Part shown: positions 29,316-38,075 of the stretch, one piece after another
Layout: every line of letters begins with the position of its first letter
Position numbering within the stretch: the first letter of the stretch is position 1
DNA from: Aeriscardovia sp040773385
Lineage (GTDB): Bacteria > Actinomycetota > Actinomycetes > Actinomycetales > Bifidobacteriaceae
NCBI GenBank assembly: GCA_040773385.1
Contig: JAXGWH010000003.1
Location: 4,837-68,836, forward strand
Length of the DNA: 64,000 nucleotides
Direction of reading: 5' to 3'
Notes under the pieces: generated by a model
What the model was told of the DNA's origin: nothing
What the model saw: only the letters and a program-made list of their open reading frames with translations
Database searches by the model: none
Translations under genes and position numbers: made by a program

Positions 29316-29972
29316 ATGGCAAATTCTGAGAAGAAGGTGCGCAAGGCACTGCTCGGCAAGAAGCTCGGCATGTCCCAGGTGTGGGACAAGAACAGCTTCT
29401 TCGTTCCGGTCACGCTCGTCGACGTCTCCGGCAACGTCGTGACCGCCGTCAAGGACGTGGAGTCCGACGGTTACGACGCCGTCCAGCTCGGCTACGGCGA
29501 GATTGACCCGAAGAAGGTCACCAAGCCGCTCAAGGGCCACTTCGAGAAGGCCGGGGTCACCCCTCGCCGTCACCTCGTCGAGGTCCGTACGCTGGATTCC
29601 GATGACTACAAGCCGGGCCAGGCCCTCGACGTCGACACGTTCGCCGACGGCGACGGTGTGGACGTCTCCGGCACCACCAAGGGCAAGGGCTTCGCCGGCA
29701 CCATCAAGCGCTGGGGCTTCCGCTCGTACCGTCGTTCGCACGGTTCCCACCGCAACGAGCGTCGTCCCGGTTCCATCGGCGCCTGCGCCACCCCGAGCCG
29801 CGTGCTCAAGGGCAAGCGCATGGCCGGCCGTATGGGCGGCAACCATCGCACCGTCCAGAATCTTGAAGTCGTCTCCGTCGACAAGGAGAACGGCATCATC
29901 GCGATCAAGGGCGCTCTGCCCGGCGCGAAGGGTGCGCTCGTCCTCGTCCGCACGGCTGTGAAGGGAGCCTGA
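29316..29972 (+). CDS. rplC: 50S ribosomal protein L3
   Basis: The 218-residue large-subunit assembly protein has 'LLGKKLGMSQVWD' at the N-terminus and the long loop 'FAGTIKRWGF' with 'GSIGACATPSRVLKGKRMAG' that reaches towards the peptidyl transferase centre. It starts 13 nt after rpsJ with a GGAGG site. Confidence 0.97.
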   Translation: MANSEKKVRKALLGKKLGMSQVWDKNSFFVPVTLVDVSGNVVTAVKDVESDGYDAVQLGYGEIDPKKVTKPLKGHFEKAGVTPRRHLVEVRTLDSDDYKPGQALDVDTFADGDGVDVSGTTKGKGFAGTIKRWGFRSYRRSHGSHRNERRPGSIGACATPSRVLKGKRMAGRMGGNHRTVQNLEVVSVDKENGIIAIKGALPGAKGALVLVRTAVKGA

Positions 29973-29974
29973 AA

Positions 29975-30637
29975 ATGGCAGATGTCTCTCTCAAGGTCAC
30001 CGGCGCCAAGGGCTCGCAGGCCGGCACCGTCTCCGCTCCGGCCGACTACTTCGGCGTGAGCGAGGAGCAGATCCAGGAGCACGTGCCCCTGATCCACCAG
30101 GTCGTCACCGCACAGCTCGCGGCGGCCCGTCGTGGCACGGCCGCGGTCAAGCACCGCGGCGAGGTGTCCGGCGGCGGCAAGAAGCCGTGGAAGCAGAAGG
30201 GCACCGGTCGTGCCCGTCAGGGCTCCATCCGCGCCCCGCAGTGGGTCGGCGGCGGTGTCGTGTTCGGCCCCGAGCCGCGCGACTACTCGCAGCACACCCC
30301 CAAGAAGATGAAGGCCGCGGCCCTGCGCTACGTCCTGTCGAACCGCGCCAACGTCGGCCGTGTCCATGTCGTCGAGGGCCTGCCTGCCGACAAGCCGTCC
30401 GCCAAGGGCGCGCTGGCCGTGCTGGAGCCGGTCGTCGAGGACCGCTTCACCACCGTGGTCCTGTCCCGCGGTGCCATCAATGAGTGGATGAGCGTGCGCA
30501 ACCTGCGCAACGTCCACGTTCTCTTCGCCGACCAGCTCAACACGTATGACGTGGTCACCGCGGAGGATGTCGTCTTCACCAAGGATTCGCTGCAGGAGTT
30601 CCTCGACTCCCGCTCCGCGTCCGCTAAGGAGGCCTGA
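29975..30637 (+). CDS. rplD: 50S ribosomal protein L4
   Basis: The 220-residue protein has 'VTAQLAAARRGTAAVKHRGE' and 'PWKQKGTGRARQGSIRAPQW', the extended loop that lines the exit tunnel. In E. coli L4 is the feedback regulator of this operon; that role here is not shown. It starts 2 nt after rplC. Confidence 0.97.
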   Translation: MADVSLKVTGAKGSQAGTVSAPADYFGVSEEQIQEHVPLIHQVVTAQLAAARRGTAAVKHRGEVSGGGKKPWKQKGTGRARQGSIRAPQWVGGGVVFGPEPRDYSQHTPKKMKAAALRYVLSNRANVGRVHVVEGLPADKPSAKGALAVLEPVVEDRFTTVVLSRGAINEWMSVRNLRNVHVLFADQLNTYDVVTAEDVVFTKDSLQEFLDSRSASAKEA

Positions 30638-30642
30638 GACCC

Positions 30643-30945
30643 ATGGCAGTCGACAAGGCAGCACACGAGATCATCATCAAGCCGATCGTCTCCGAGAAGA
30701 GCTACGCGCAGTCCGACCGCGGTCGCTACACATTCGAGGTCGCCCCGAACGCCAACAAGATCGAGATCAAGCGCGCCATCGAGGAGATCTTCAAGGTGAA
30801 GGTCGTCTCCGTCAACACCCTGCATCGTCTGGGCAAGCGCACCCGCACCATGCGTGGTTACGGCAAGCGCCCCGATCAGAAGCGTGCCATCGTGACACTG
30901 GCCGAGGGCCAGCAGATCGATGTGTTCGGCAATAACAACAACTGA
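30643..30945 (+). CDS. rplW: 50S ribosomal protein L23
   Basis: The 100-residue protein is at the exit of the peptide tunnel and serves as docking site for trigger factor and SRP. 'IIIKPIVSEKSYA' and 'KVVSVNTLHRLGKRTRTMRG' match the family. It starts 5 nt after rplD. Confidence 0.97.
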   Translation: MAVDKAAHEIIIKPIVSEKSYAQSDRGRYTFEVAPNANKIEIKRAIEEIFKVKVVSVNTLHRLGKRTRTMRGYGKRPDQKRAIVTLAEGQQIDVFGNNNN

Positions 30946-30974
30946 GGTATAGCCGAGAAAGCAGGTACCGAATT

Positions 30975-31805
30975 ATGGCTATCCGAATCTACAAGCCGAC
31001 GAGCGCCGGACGGCGCAACGCGTCGGTGGAGGATTTCTCGAACGTGACGCGCCGCACGCCGGAGCGCAGGCTCACCAATCCGCTCCACCAGAGCAGCGGC
31101 CGCAACAACTACGGCCGTGTGACCTCCCGCCATCGCGGCGGCGGCCACAAGCGCATGTATCGCGTGATCGATTTCCGTCGCTGGGACAAGGACGGCGTCC
31201 CTGCCCGCGTGGCCGAGATCGAGTACGATCCCAACCGCACCGCGCGTATCGCCCTGCTCAACTACGCGGACGGTGACAAGCGCTACATCCTCGCACCCGA
31301 GGGTGTGAACGTCGGCGACGTCATCGAGACCGGCGCGGACGCGGACATCAAGCCCGGCAACAATCTGCCGCTGTCCGCCATCCCGACCGGCACCGTGATC
31401 CACGCTATCGAGCTCCGCCCGCTGGGCGGCGCCAAGATCGCGCGCTCCGCCGGCACCTCGGTCCAGCTGGTCGCCAAGGACGGCGCCTATGCACAGCTGC
31501 GCATGCCCTCCGGGGAGATCCGCAACGTCCTGGCCGCCTGCCGCGCCACCATCGGCGAGGTCGGCAACTCGGACCACGCCAACATCGAGCTCGGCAAGGC
31601 CGGGCGCGCGCGCTGGAAGGGCCATCGCCCGATCACCCGTGGTGAGTCGATGAACCCTGTGGACCATCCGCATGGCGGCCGCACCCGCGGCGGCAAGAAC
31701 CCGCAGTCCCCGTGGGGCAAGGGCGAGGTCCGCACGCGGCATCCGAAGAAGGCGTCGAACAGGCTTATTGTCCGTCGTCGTCCGGCTGGTAAGAACCGTT
31801 CGTAA
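30975..31805 (+). CDS. rplB: 50S ribosomal protein L2
   Basis: The 276-residue protein has the RNA-binding 'GGGHKRMYRVIDFRR' and the C-terminal 'NPVDHPHGGRTRGGKNPQS', whose histidine is implicated at the peptidyl transferase centre. Its length is standard. Confidence 0.98.
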   Translation: MAIRIYKPTSAGRRNASVEDFSNVTRRTPERRLTNPLHQSSGRNNYGRVTSRHRGGGHKRMYRVIDFRRWDKDGVPARVAEIEYDPNRTARIALLNYADGDKRYILAPEGVNVGDVIETGADADIKPGNNLPLSAIPTGTVIHAIELRPLGGAKIARSAGTSVQLVAKDGAYAQLRMPSGEIRNVLAACRATIGEVGNSDHANIELGKAGRARWKGHRPITRGESMNPVDHPHGGRTRGGKNPQSPWGKGEVRTRHPKKASNRLIVRRRPAGKNRS

Positions 31806-31821
31806 AGGAAGCGTCTGAGAA

Positions 31822-32103
31822 ATGACTAATCGAAGCATCAAGAAGGGTCCTTTCGTTGACGCCTCCCTTCAGAAGAAGGTTGACGCTGCCAACGAGAGCG
31901 GAAGCAAGGATGTCATCAAGACGTGGTCTCGTCGCTCGATGATCACCCCTGATTTCATCGGTCTGACGTTCGCCGTCCATGACGGCCGCCGCCACGTCCC
32001 GGTCTATGTGACCGAGGCCATGGTGGGCCACAAGCTCGGTGAGTTCGCCCCGACGCGCACGTTCCGCGGGCACGTCAAGGACGACAAGAAGGCACGCCGC
32101 TGA
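31822..32103 (+). CDS. rpsS: 30S ribosomal protein S19
   Basis: The 93-residue protein has 'RSIKKGPFVDASLQKKV' and 'AVHDGRRHVPVYVTEAMVGH', binding with S13 in the 30S head. It starts 16 nt after rplB. Confidence 0.97.
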   Translation: MTNRSIKKGPFVDASLQKKVDAANESGSKDVIKTWSRRSMITPDFIGLTFAVHDGRRHVPVYVTEAMVGHKLGEFAPTRTFRGHVKDDKKARR

Positions 32104-32123
32104 GGCGAGGGAGATAAGAACAC

Positions 32124-32489
32124 ATGGAAGCTAAAGCAATCGCACGCACAGTCCGTGTGACGCCTCGCAAGGCTCGCCGCGTGGTCGACCTCATCCGCGG
32201 CAAGAAGGTGCAGGAGGCGCAGACGATTCTGCGCTTCGCCCCGCAGCAGGCGTCCGTCCCGGTCCTGAAGGTCCTGAACTCCGCCGTCGCGAACGCCCGT
32301 CAGGCCGCCAGCAAGGAGAACAAGCCGTTCCATGAGAACGAGCTCGTCGTCTCCAAGGCTTATGTGGACGAGGGCGTCACCCTCAAGCGGTTCCGTGCCC
32401 GCGCACAGGGCCGCGCAGCGCAGATCCTCAAGCGCACCAGCCACATCACGGTTGTCGTCGCGTCGAATGACAAGGAAGGAACCCGATAA
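32124..32489 (+). CDS. rplV: 50S ribosomal protein L22
   Basis: The 121-residue protein has 'VRVTPRKARRVVDLIRGKKV' and the beta-hairpin region 'LKRFRARAQGRAAQILKRTS' that enters the exit tunnel. Its stop overlaps the rpsC start by one base (TAATG). Confidence 0.97.
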   Translation: MEAKAIARTVRVTPRKARRVVDLIRGKKVQEAQTILRFAPQQASVPVLKVLNSAVANARQAASKENKPFHENELVVSKAYVDEGVTLKRFRARAQGRAAQILKRTSHITVVVASNDKEGTR

Positions 32490-33337
32490 TGGGACAGAAG
32501 ATCAACCCGCTCGGTTTTCGCCTTGGCGTCACCGAATCGCACCGCTCTCAGTGGTTCGCGGATTCGACGAAGCCGGGGGAGCGCTATCGCGACCTCGTCG
32601 GCGAGGATGACCGCATCCGCAAGGAAATGAACAAGGATCTCGAGCGTGCCGGCGTCTCGCGCGTCGTCATCGCCCGTCCGTCCGGCCGTGTGCGCGTGGA
32701 CATCTACTCCGCCCGCCCGGGCGTCGTGATCGGCCGCCGTGGTGCGGAGGCCGACCGTGTCCGCGCCAAGCTTGAGAAGATGACCGGCAAGCAGGTCCAG
32801 CTCAACATCTTCGAGGTCCGTGACCCCGCCATCGACGCCCAGCTCGTCGCGCAGTCGATCGCCGACCAGCTCACCAACCGCGTCACGTTCCGCCGCGCCC
32901 TTCGCAAGGCGCAGCAGGACGCCATGCACGCAGGAGCCCAGGGCATCAAGATCAAGGTCACCGGCCGTCTCGGCGGCGCGGACATGACCCGCACCGAGTA
33001 TGCGCATGAGGGCCGCGTTCCGCTGCAGACGCTGCGCGCCCTCATCGACTACGGCTTCTACGAGGCACGCACCACGTACGGCCGCATCGGTGTGAAGGTC
33101 TGGGTCTACAAGGGTGACATGACCGACGTCGAGTTCGACGCCCAGCAGGCCGCGCAGAACAACCGCCGTGGCGGCCGTGTCGGCCGTGGTCCTCGCCGCG
33201 GCGGTGCCGCCCGTGGTCCGCGTCGCGGCGCCCCGCGCCAGTCCCGTCCGCAGGCCGCGCAGGCCCAGCCCGCGCCGGCCCAGTCCGACGCCCAGACCGC
33301 CCCGGCGGCCGCGGCACCGGCAGAATCGAAGGAGTGA
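32489..33337 (+). CDS. rpsC: 30S ribosomal protein S3
   Basis: The 282-residue protein has the KH domain 'GVVIGRRGAEADRVRAKLEKM' and the family end 'YGRIGVKVWVYKGD'. After it comes a 65-residue tail rich in Arg, Gly, Ala, Pro and Gln ('GRVGRGPRRGGAARG'). Such tails occur in actinobacterial S3, but their function is not known. Confidence 0.97.
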   Translation: MGQKINPLGFRLGVTESHRSQWFADSTKPGERYRDLVGEDDRIRKEMNKDLERAGVSRVVIARPSGRVRVDIYSARPGVVIGRRGAEADRVRAKLEKMTGKQVQLNIFEVRDPAIDAQLVAQSIADQLTNRVTFRRALRKAQQDAMHAGAQGIKIKVTGRLGGADMTRTEYAHEGRVPLQTLRALIDYGFYEARTTYGRIGVKVWVYKGDMTDVEFDAQQAAQNNRRGGRVGRGPRRGGAARGPRRGAPRQSRPQAAQAQPAPAQSDAQTAPAAAAPAESKE

Positions 33338-33342
33338 GTTCA

Positions 33343-33765
33343 ATGGCTCTTATCCCCAAGAGGGTGGCGTACCGCAAACAGCATCGCCCCACCCGTCGCG
33401 GAATGTCCAAGGGCGGCAACGAGCTCGCCTTCGGTGATTTCGGCATCCAGGCCCTCGCACCGGTGTATCTGACCAACCGCCAGATCGAGGCCGCGCGTAT
33501 CGCCATGACCCGTTACATCAAGCGCGGCGGCCGCGTGTGGATCGATATCTTCCCGGACCGCCCGCTGACCAAGCACCCCGCCGAGGCCCGAATGGGTTCC
33601 GGCAAGGGCGCCCCGGAGTTCTGGATCGCCAACATCAAGCCCGGCCGCGTGCTGTTCGAGATCGGCGGCGTCTCCGAGGCCGTCGCGCGCGAGGCACTTC
33701 GCCGCGCTGTCGACAAGCTCCCTATGAAGTGCAGGATCATTGCACGTGAAGGCGGTGAGAACTGA
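33343..33765 (+). CDS. rplP: 50S ribosomal protein L16
   Basis: The 140-residue protein has 'RVAYRKQHRPTRRGMSKGGN' and 'RMGSGKGAPEFWIANIKPGR', a tRNA-contacting protein near the A site. I chose ATG 33343 by its family N-terminus MALIPKR. Its stop overlaps the rpmC start (TGATG). Confidence 0.97.
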   Translation: MALIPKRVAYRKQHRPTRRGMSKGGNELAFGDFGIQALAPVYLTNRQIEAARIAMTRYIKRGGRVWIDIFPDRPLTKHPAEARMGSGKGAPEFWIANIKPGRVLFEIGGVSEAVAREALRRAVDKLPMKCRIIAREGGEN

Positions 33766-34103
33766 TGGCAGTCGGAACCCCTGAGTATTCGATCAAGGCT
33801 CTCAACGAGAAGACCAACGCAGAGATTGAGGACGCCCTCAAGAAGTCCAAGGAAGAGCTCTTCAACCTGCGTTTCCAGGCTGCTACCAGCCAGCTGACCA
33901 ACAGCTCCCGTCTCGGTGCGGTCAAGCACGACATCGCCAGGATGTACACCGTCCTGCGCGAGCGCGAGCTCGGCATCACCACGGAGCCGGAGGCCAAGGC
34001 CGACGGCAAGAAGTCTTCCAAGAAGGCCCCGGCGAAGAAGGCCGCCGCCTCCAAGAAGGCCGACGACAAGTCCGCCAAGTCCGACACAAAGTCTGAGGAG
34101 TGA
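33765..34103 (+). CDS. rpmC: 50S ribosomal protein L29 with long tail
   Basis: Residues 1-72 form the normal L29 helical hairpin ('LKKSKEELFNLRFQAATSQL'). A 40-residue tail of Lys, Ala and Ser ('KKSSKKAPAKKAAASKK') makes it 112 residues against the usual 60-75. Tails like this are seen in bifidobacterial and other actinobacterial L29. Confidence 0.95.
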   Translation: MAVGTPEYSIKALNEKTNAEIEDALKKSKEELFNLRFQAATSQLTNSSRLGAVKHDIARMYTVLRERELGITTEPEAKADGKKSSKKAPAKKAAASKKADDKSAKSDTKSEE

Positions 34104-34105
34104 GC

Positions 34106-34372
34106 ATGGCTGATCAGAACCAGCGCAACGAGCGCAAGGTGCGTCGCGGCGTGGTCGTCTCCGACAAGATGGAGAAGACCATCGTCGTCGAGATCGAGCA
34201 TCGCTCCGCGCACCCCCTCTATGGCAAGGTCGTCCGCACCACCAGCAAGGTCAAGGCGCAGGACTCCAACAATAAGGCACACGTTGGCGATACGGTGAGT
34301 ATCATGGAGACCCGTCCGCTGAGCAAGACGAAGCGCTGGCGTCTCGTGAGCATCATCGAGCGCGCCAAGTAA
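34106..34372 (+). CDS. rpsQ: 30S ribosomal protein S17
   Basis: The 88-residue OB-fold protein has 'GVVVSDKMEKTIVVEIE' and 'GDTVSIMETRPLSKTKRWRL'. The start at 34106 follows a GAGGAG site. It is the last gene of the S10 block, and a strong hairpin follows. Confidence 0.97.
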   Translation: MADQNQRNERKVRRGVVVSDKMEKTIVVEIEHRSAHPLYGKVVRTTSKVKAQDSNNKAHVGDTVSIMETRPLSKTKRWRLVSIIERAK

Positions 34373-34388
34373 TAAAAGTTCGGCCAGG

Positions 34389-34422
34389 CTCGGGGCACAC
34401 CTGAAATACGGTGTGCCCCGAG
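34389..34422 (+). other. Strong intercistronic hairpin between rpsQ and rplN
   Basis: A perfect 13-bp stem, CTCGGGGCACACC (34389-34401) with GGTGTGCCCCGAG (34410-34422), has an 8-nt loop and a possible outer GCCAG/CTGGC pairing. No T run follows, so it is not a standard terminator. It marks the boundary between the S10 and spc gene sets. Confidence 0.8.
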
Positions 34423-34444
34423 AACCGGCTGGCAAAGGAGAACA

Positions 34445-34813
34445 ATGATTCAACAAGAGTCGCGACTTCGCGTTGCCGACAACACGGGTGCCAAGGAGAT
34501 CCTGACCATCCGCGTGCTCGGTGGCTCGAAGGTCCGCTACGCGGGCATCGGCGACGTCATCGTTGCAACCGTCAAGGACGCGATCCCTGGCGGCGCCGTC
34601 AAGCGGGGCGATGTCGTCAAGGCCGTTGTGGTCCGCACCAAGCAGGGAACCCGACGCAAGGACGGTTCGTATATTTCGTTCGATGAGAACGCCGCGGTCA
34701 TCCTCGGCAGCGGTCATGAGCCCAAGGGCACCCGTATCTTCGGGCCGGTGGGCCGCGAGCTTCGTGACCATCAGTTCATGAAGATCGTCTCCCTCGCGCC
34801 GGAGGTGATTTGA
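34445..34813 (+). CDS. rplN: 50S ribosomal protein L14
   Basis: The 122-residue protein has 'MIQQESRLRVADNTGAKEIL' and 'GTRRKDGSYISFDENAAVIL'. It is the first gene of the spc set, just after the intercistronic hairpin. Confidence 0.97.
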   Translation: MIQQESRLRVADNTGAKEILTIRVLGGSKVRYAGIGDVIVATVKDAIPGGAVKRGDVVKAVVVRTKQGTRRKDGSYISFDENAAVILGSGHEPKGTRIFGPVGRELRDHQFMKIVSLAPEVI

Positions 34814-35148
34814 TGGCAGCCAAGATCAAGACCGGCGATCTCGTCCAGGTGATCCGCGGCAAGGACCGCGGCAAGCAGGGCAAGGTCCGTCAGATTCTCA
34901 AGGACAACCGCCTCATCGTCGAGGGCGTGCAGATGGTCAAGAAGCACATCCGCGCCAACCAGCAGGGCCAGCAGTCGGGCATCGTCTCGGCGGAGGCCCC
35001 GATCGACCGCTCCAACGTGATGGTCGTGGATCCTGAGAGCAAGAAGCCGACGCGTGTGGGCATCGTCGTCAAGCAGGAAGAGCGCGACGGCAAGCCGAAG
35101 ACCGTGCGTGTCCGCGTCGCCAAGAAGTCTGGCAAGGAGCTGGCATGA
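34813..35148 (+). CDS. rplX: 50S ribosomal protein L24
   Basis: The 111-residue protein has the KOW motif 'GDLVQVIRGKDRGKQGKVRQ', needed to start large-subunit assembly. The ATG overlaps the last base of the rplN stop codon. Confidence 0.97.
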   Translation: MAAKIKTGDLVQVIRGKDRGKQGKVRQILKDNRLIVEGVQMVKKHIRANQQGQQSGIVSAEAPIDRSNVMVVDPESKKPTRVGIVVKQEERDGKPKTVRVRVAKKSGKELA

Positions 35149-35711
35149 GCGATACCGCAGTCAAAGCAGAGCCTCGCCTCAAGAAGCAGTATGAGGACAA
35201 GGTCGTGCCGGAGCTGAAGAAGCAGTTCAAGTACGACAATGTCATGCAGATCCCGAAGATCGAGAAGATCATTGTCTCCATGGGCGTGGGTGCCGCCGCG
35301 CGCGACTCCAAGCTCATGGACGGCGCCGTCGCCGATCTCACCGCCATCACCGGCCAGAAGCCGAAGATCACCCGTGCCCGCAAGTCCGTCGCGCAGTTCC
35401 ATCTGCGTGAGGGCCAGGCCATCGGTGCCTTCGTCACCCTGCGCGGCGACCGCATGTGGGAGTTCCTCGACCGTCTGCTCACGCTCGCGCTTCCCCGTAC
35501 ACGTGATTTCCGCGGCATCAGCCCTCGTCAGTTCGATGGCCACGGCAATTACAACTTCGGTGTGAACGAGCAGGACATCTTCATTGAGATTGATCCCGAC
35601 AAGATCGACCACCGTCGTGGCATGGACTTCACCGTCGTCACCACGGCGAAGAGTGACGAGGAGGCCCGCGTCCTGCTCAAGGACCTCGGCTTCCCGTTCA
35701 GGGAGAAGTGA
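35145..35711 (+). CDS. rplE: 50S ribosomal protein L5
   Basis: The 188-residue 5S rRNA-binding protein has 'VMQIPKIEKIIVSMGVGAAA' and 'LPRTRDFRGISPRQFDGHGN'. The start overlaps the rplX stop (ATGA). Confidence 0.97.
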   Translation: MSDTAVKAEPRLKKQYEDKVVPELKKQFKYDNVMQIPKIEKIIVSMGVGAAARDSKLMDGAVADLTAITGQKPKITRARKSVAQFHLREGQAIGAFVTLRGDRMWEFLDRLLTLALPRTRDFRGISPRQFDGHGNYNFGVNEQDIFIEIDPDKIDHRRGMDFTVVTTAKSDEEARVLLKDLGFPFREK

Positions 35712-35714
35712 TTT

Positions 35715-35900
35715 ATGGCAAAGACTGCACTGAAGGTCAAGGCCGCGCGCAAGCCGAAGTTCAAGGTTCGTGCCTACACGCGATGCCAGCGTTGCGGCCG
35801 TCCGCACAGCGTCTATCGCAAGTTCGGCCTGTGCCGAATCTGCTTCCGTCAGCTCGCCCACTGGGGCGCGCTTCCTGGCGTGACGAAGTCCAGCTGGTGA
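35715..35900 (+). CDS. rpsN: 30S ribosomal protein S14, short Zn-binding type
   Basis: The 61-residue protein has two CxxC pairs in 'RCQRCGRP' and 'LCRICFRQLAHWGALPG', making it the zinc-ribbon form (S14 type Z). Under zinc starvation some bacteria replace this form with a zinc-free paralogue, but none is in this window. It starts 3 nt after rplE. Confidence 0.97.
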   Translation: MAKTALKVKAARKPKFKVRAYTRCQRCGRPHSVYRKFGLCRICFRQLAHWGALPGVTKSSW

Positions 35901-35922
35901 AAATACAACGCTGAAGGTCCGT

Positions 35923-35959
35923 TGCCGCACCCGGTCCGAATCATCCGGGTGCGACGGCA
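35923..35959 (+). other. Intercistronic hairpin between rpsN and rpsH
   Basis: GCACCCGG (35927-35934) pairs with CCGGGTGC (35945-35952), with a further outer pairing, in a 92-nt gap. No T run follows. In E. coli the S8 binding site for spc regulation lies nearby in L5; whether this hairpin has such a role is unknown. Confidence 0.6.
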
Positions 35960-35992
35960 GAAACCACAGCGAGAAAGGGCACAAGCCCACTT

Positions 35993-36391
35993 ATGACAAT
36001 GACAGATCCAATCGCAGACATGCTCACGCGTCTGCGCAACGCGAGCGCGGCGAAGCACGAGACCGTGTCGATGCCGTACTCCAAGTTCAAGGCAAACATC
36101 GCCCAGATCCTCAAGCGCGAAGGCTACATCAAGGACTTCGCCGCCAAGGACGCCAAGGTCGGCAAGGATCTTGAGATCACACTCAAGTACGGCAGCCACG
36201 GCGAGCAGAGCATCCAGGGCATCAAGCGCGTCTCCAAGCCGGGCCTGCGTCGTTACACCAAGTCCGACAGCCTGCCGATGCCGCTGGGCGGTCTGGGCAC
36301 CGCGATCATCTCGACCTCCTCGGGCCTGATGACGCAGCGCGAGTGCCAGCAGCAGGGTATCGGCGGCGAGATCGTCGCCTACGTGTGGTGA
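35993..36391 (+). CDS. rpsH: 30S ribosomal protein S8
   Basis: The 132-residue protein has 'DPIADMLTRLRNASAAKHE' and the C-terminal 'GLGTAIISTSSGLMTQRECQ'. It is a primary 16S-binding protein and the spc operon regulator in E. coli. The start at 35993 follows a GAGAAAGG site. Confidence 0.97.
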   Translation: MTMTDPIADMLTRLRNASAAKHETVSMPYSKFKANIAQILKREGYIKDFAAKDAKVGKDLEITLKYGSHGEQSIQGIKRVSKPGLRRYTKSDSLPMPLGGLGTAIISTSSGLMTQRECQQQGIGGEIVAYVW

Positions 36392-36403
36392 AAGGGGTAA
36401 GAC

Positions 36404-36943
36404 ATGGCTTCGCATATCGGTACGCGCCCCGTCACCATTCCTGAGGGCGTCACGGTCACCGTCAAGGACGGCGTCGTGGACGTCAAGGGCAAGCTCGGCG
36501 AGGATTCCTACACGCTGCCGTCGTCCATCGCGGCGAAGGTCGAGGACAACAAGGTCGTCGTCACCCCGCTCGACAGCGAGGACGAGACCCGTGCCAAGCA
36601 CGGTCTGGCCCGTTCCATCATCGCCTCCCTCGTGGAGGGCGTGACCAAGGGCTTCGAGAAGCATCTCGAGATCGTCGGCACTGGTTATCGTGTCGCGCCG
36701 AAGGGCCAGGGGCTCACGTTCAGCCTCGGCTATTCGCACACGATCGACGTCGCCGCGCCGGAGGGCATCAAGCTCGCCGCGCCGGACCAGACGCACATCA
36801 CCGTCTCGGGTATCGACAAGCAGAAGGTCGGCGAGATCGCGGCTCAGATCCGTCGTCTTCGTCCGCCGGAGCCTTACAAGGGCAAGGGCATCAAGTACGA
36901 GGGCGAGCACATCCGCCGCAAGGCCGGAAAGGCTGGTAAGTGA
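36404..36943 (+). CDS. rplF: 50S ribosomal protein L6
   Basis: The 179-residue two-domain protein has 'SHIGTRPVTIPEGVTVTV' and the end signature 'PPEPYKGKGIKYEGEHIRRK'. It lies near the sarcin-ricin loop and starts 12 nt after rpsH. Confidence 0.97.
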   Translation: MASHIGTRPVTIPEGVTVTVKDGVVDVKGKLGEDSYTLPSSIAAKVEDNKVVVTPLDSEDETRAKHGLARSIIASLVEGVTKGFEKHLEIVGTGYRVAPKGQGLTFSLGYSHTIDVAAPEGIKLAAPDQTHITVSGIDKQKVGEIAAQIRRLRPPEPYKGKGIKYEGEHIRRKAGKAGK

Positions 36944-36945
36944 TC

Positions 36946-37317
36946 ATGTCCGTCAAAATTTTCGGTAAGGGCAAGGCTGTCGCTCGCCAGCGTCGTCATA
37001 TGCGTCTTCGCAAGAAGATCTCCGGCACCGCCGAGCAGCCGCGTCTGGTCGTATTCCGCTCCAACAGGCACATGGAGGCCCAGCTCGTCGATGACACCAA
37101 GGGTGTCACCCTGGCCAGCGCCTCCACGCTGACGAAGGACTTCCAGGGCTTCAAGGGCACGAAGACCGAGGCCGCCAAGAAGGTCGGCAGCCTCATCGCC
37201 GAGCGTGCCAAGAAGGCCGGTATCTCCAAGGCCGTCTTCGACCGTGGCGGGAACATGTTCCATGGACGTGTCGCCGCCGTGGCAGAGGGCGCCCGCGAAG
37301 GAGGCCTGGAGCTGTGA
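36946..37317 (+). CDS. rplR: 50S ribosomal protein L18
   Basis: The 123-residue 5S rRNA-binding protein has 'RHMRLRKKISGTAEQPRLVV' and 'FDRGGNMFHGRVAAVAEGAR'. The ATG at 36946 comes 2 nt after the rplF stop. Its own stop overlaps the rpsE start (GTGA). Confidence 0.97.
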   Translation: MSVKIFGKGKAVARQRRHMRLRKKISGTAEQPRLVVFRSNRHMEAQLVDDTKGVTLASASTLTKDFQGFKGTKTEAAKKVGSLIAERAKKAGISKAVFDRGGNMFHGRVAAVAEGAREGGLEL

Positions 37318-38075
37318 GCGACGCAACAGAGAACAAGGATACGAACGTGGCAGAAGATACTCAGACTGCGACTGCGGTCCAGGGCGCCGAGGCGCAGCAG
37401 GACCAGCAGGACAACAACGAGCGTCGTTCTCGCCGCTCCCAGCGTGGGGGCCGTTCCGACCGTCGCGGCCGTCGTGGCCGTCGAGACCGGAACAACCGCG
37501 AGGATGACATGCTCAACCGCGTGGTGACCATCAACCGTGTGTCGAAGACCCATAAGGGCGGCAAGACCCAGTCGTTCGCCGCGCTCGTGGTCGTCGGCGA
37601 CGGCAAGGGCACCGTCGGCGTGGGCTATGGCAAGTCCCACGAGGTCCCGGCCGCCATCTCCAAGGGCGAGCTCGAGGCCCGCAAGCACATGTTCACCGTC
37701 CCGCGCATCCGCGGCACGGTGACCCACCCGGTGATCGGCCATGATTCGGCCGGTACCGTGCTCCTGCGCCCGGCCGCCCCGGGAACCGGCGTCATCGCCG
37801 GCGGTCCTGTGCGCGCCGTCCTGGAGTGCGCCGGCATCACCGACATCCTCTCCAAGTCCATGGGCTCGTCCAACGCCATCAACATCGTCAACGCGACGGT
37901 GAAGGCGCTCAAGTCCCTGGAGGAGCCGGAGGAGGTCGCCGCCCGTCGTGGTCTCACGCTTGAGGAGGTCGCCCCGGCGTCCCTCCTGCGTGCCCGTGCC
38001 GAGGGCATCGCCGCCGAGAAGAAGGCGCGCGAGGACAAGGCACAGGCCGCCGACCAGAACAAGGACGGTGAGTGA
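37314..38075 (+). CDS. rpsE: 30S ribosomal protein S5 with basic N-terminal extension
   Basis: The S5 core begins near residue 65 ('LNRVVTINRVSKTHKGGK') and includes 'GKGTVGVGYGKSHEVPAAIS'. Before it is a 65-residue extension, first polar and Gln-rich, then an RGR-rich stretch ('RRSQRGGRSDRRGRRGRR') that could bind RNA. The GTG at 37314 overlaps the rplR stop, supporting translation of the extension; a second GTG at 37347 is possible. Confidence 0.96.
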   Translation: MSDATENKDTNVAEDTQTATAVQGAEAQQDQQDNNERRSRRSQRGGRSDRRGRRGRRDRNNREDDMLNRVVTINRVSKTHKGGKTQSFAALVVVGDGKGTVGVGYGKSHEVPAAISKGELEARKHMFTVPRIRGTVTHPVIGHDSAGTVLLRPAAPGTGVIAGGPVRAVLECAGITDILSKSMGSSNAINIVNATVKALKSLEEPEEVAARRGLTLEEVAPASLLRARAEGIAAEKKAREDKAQAADQNKDGE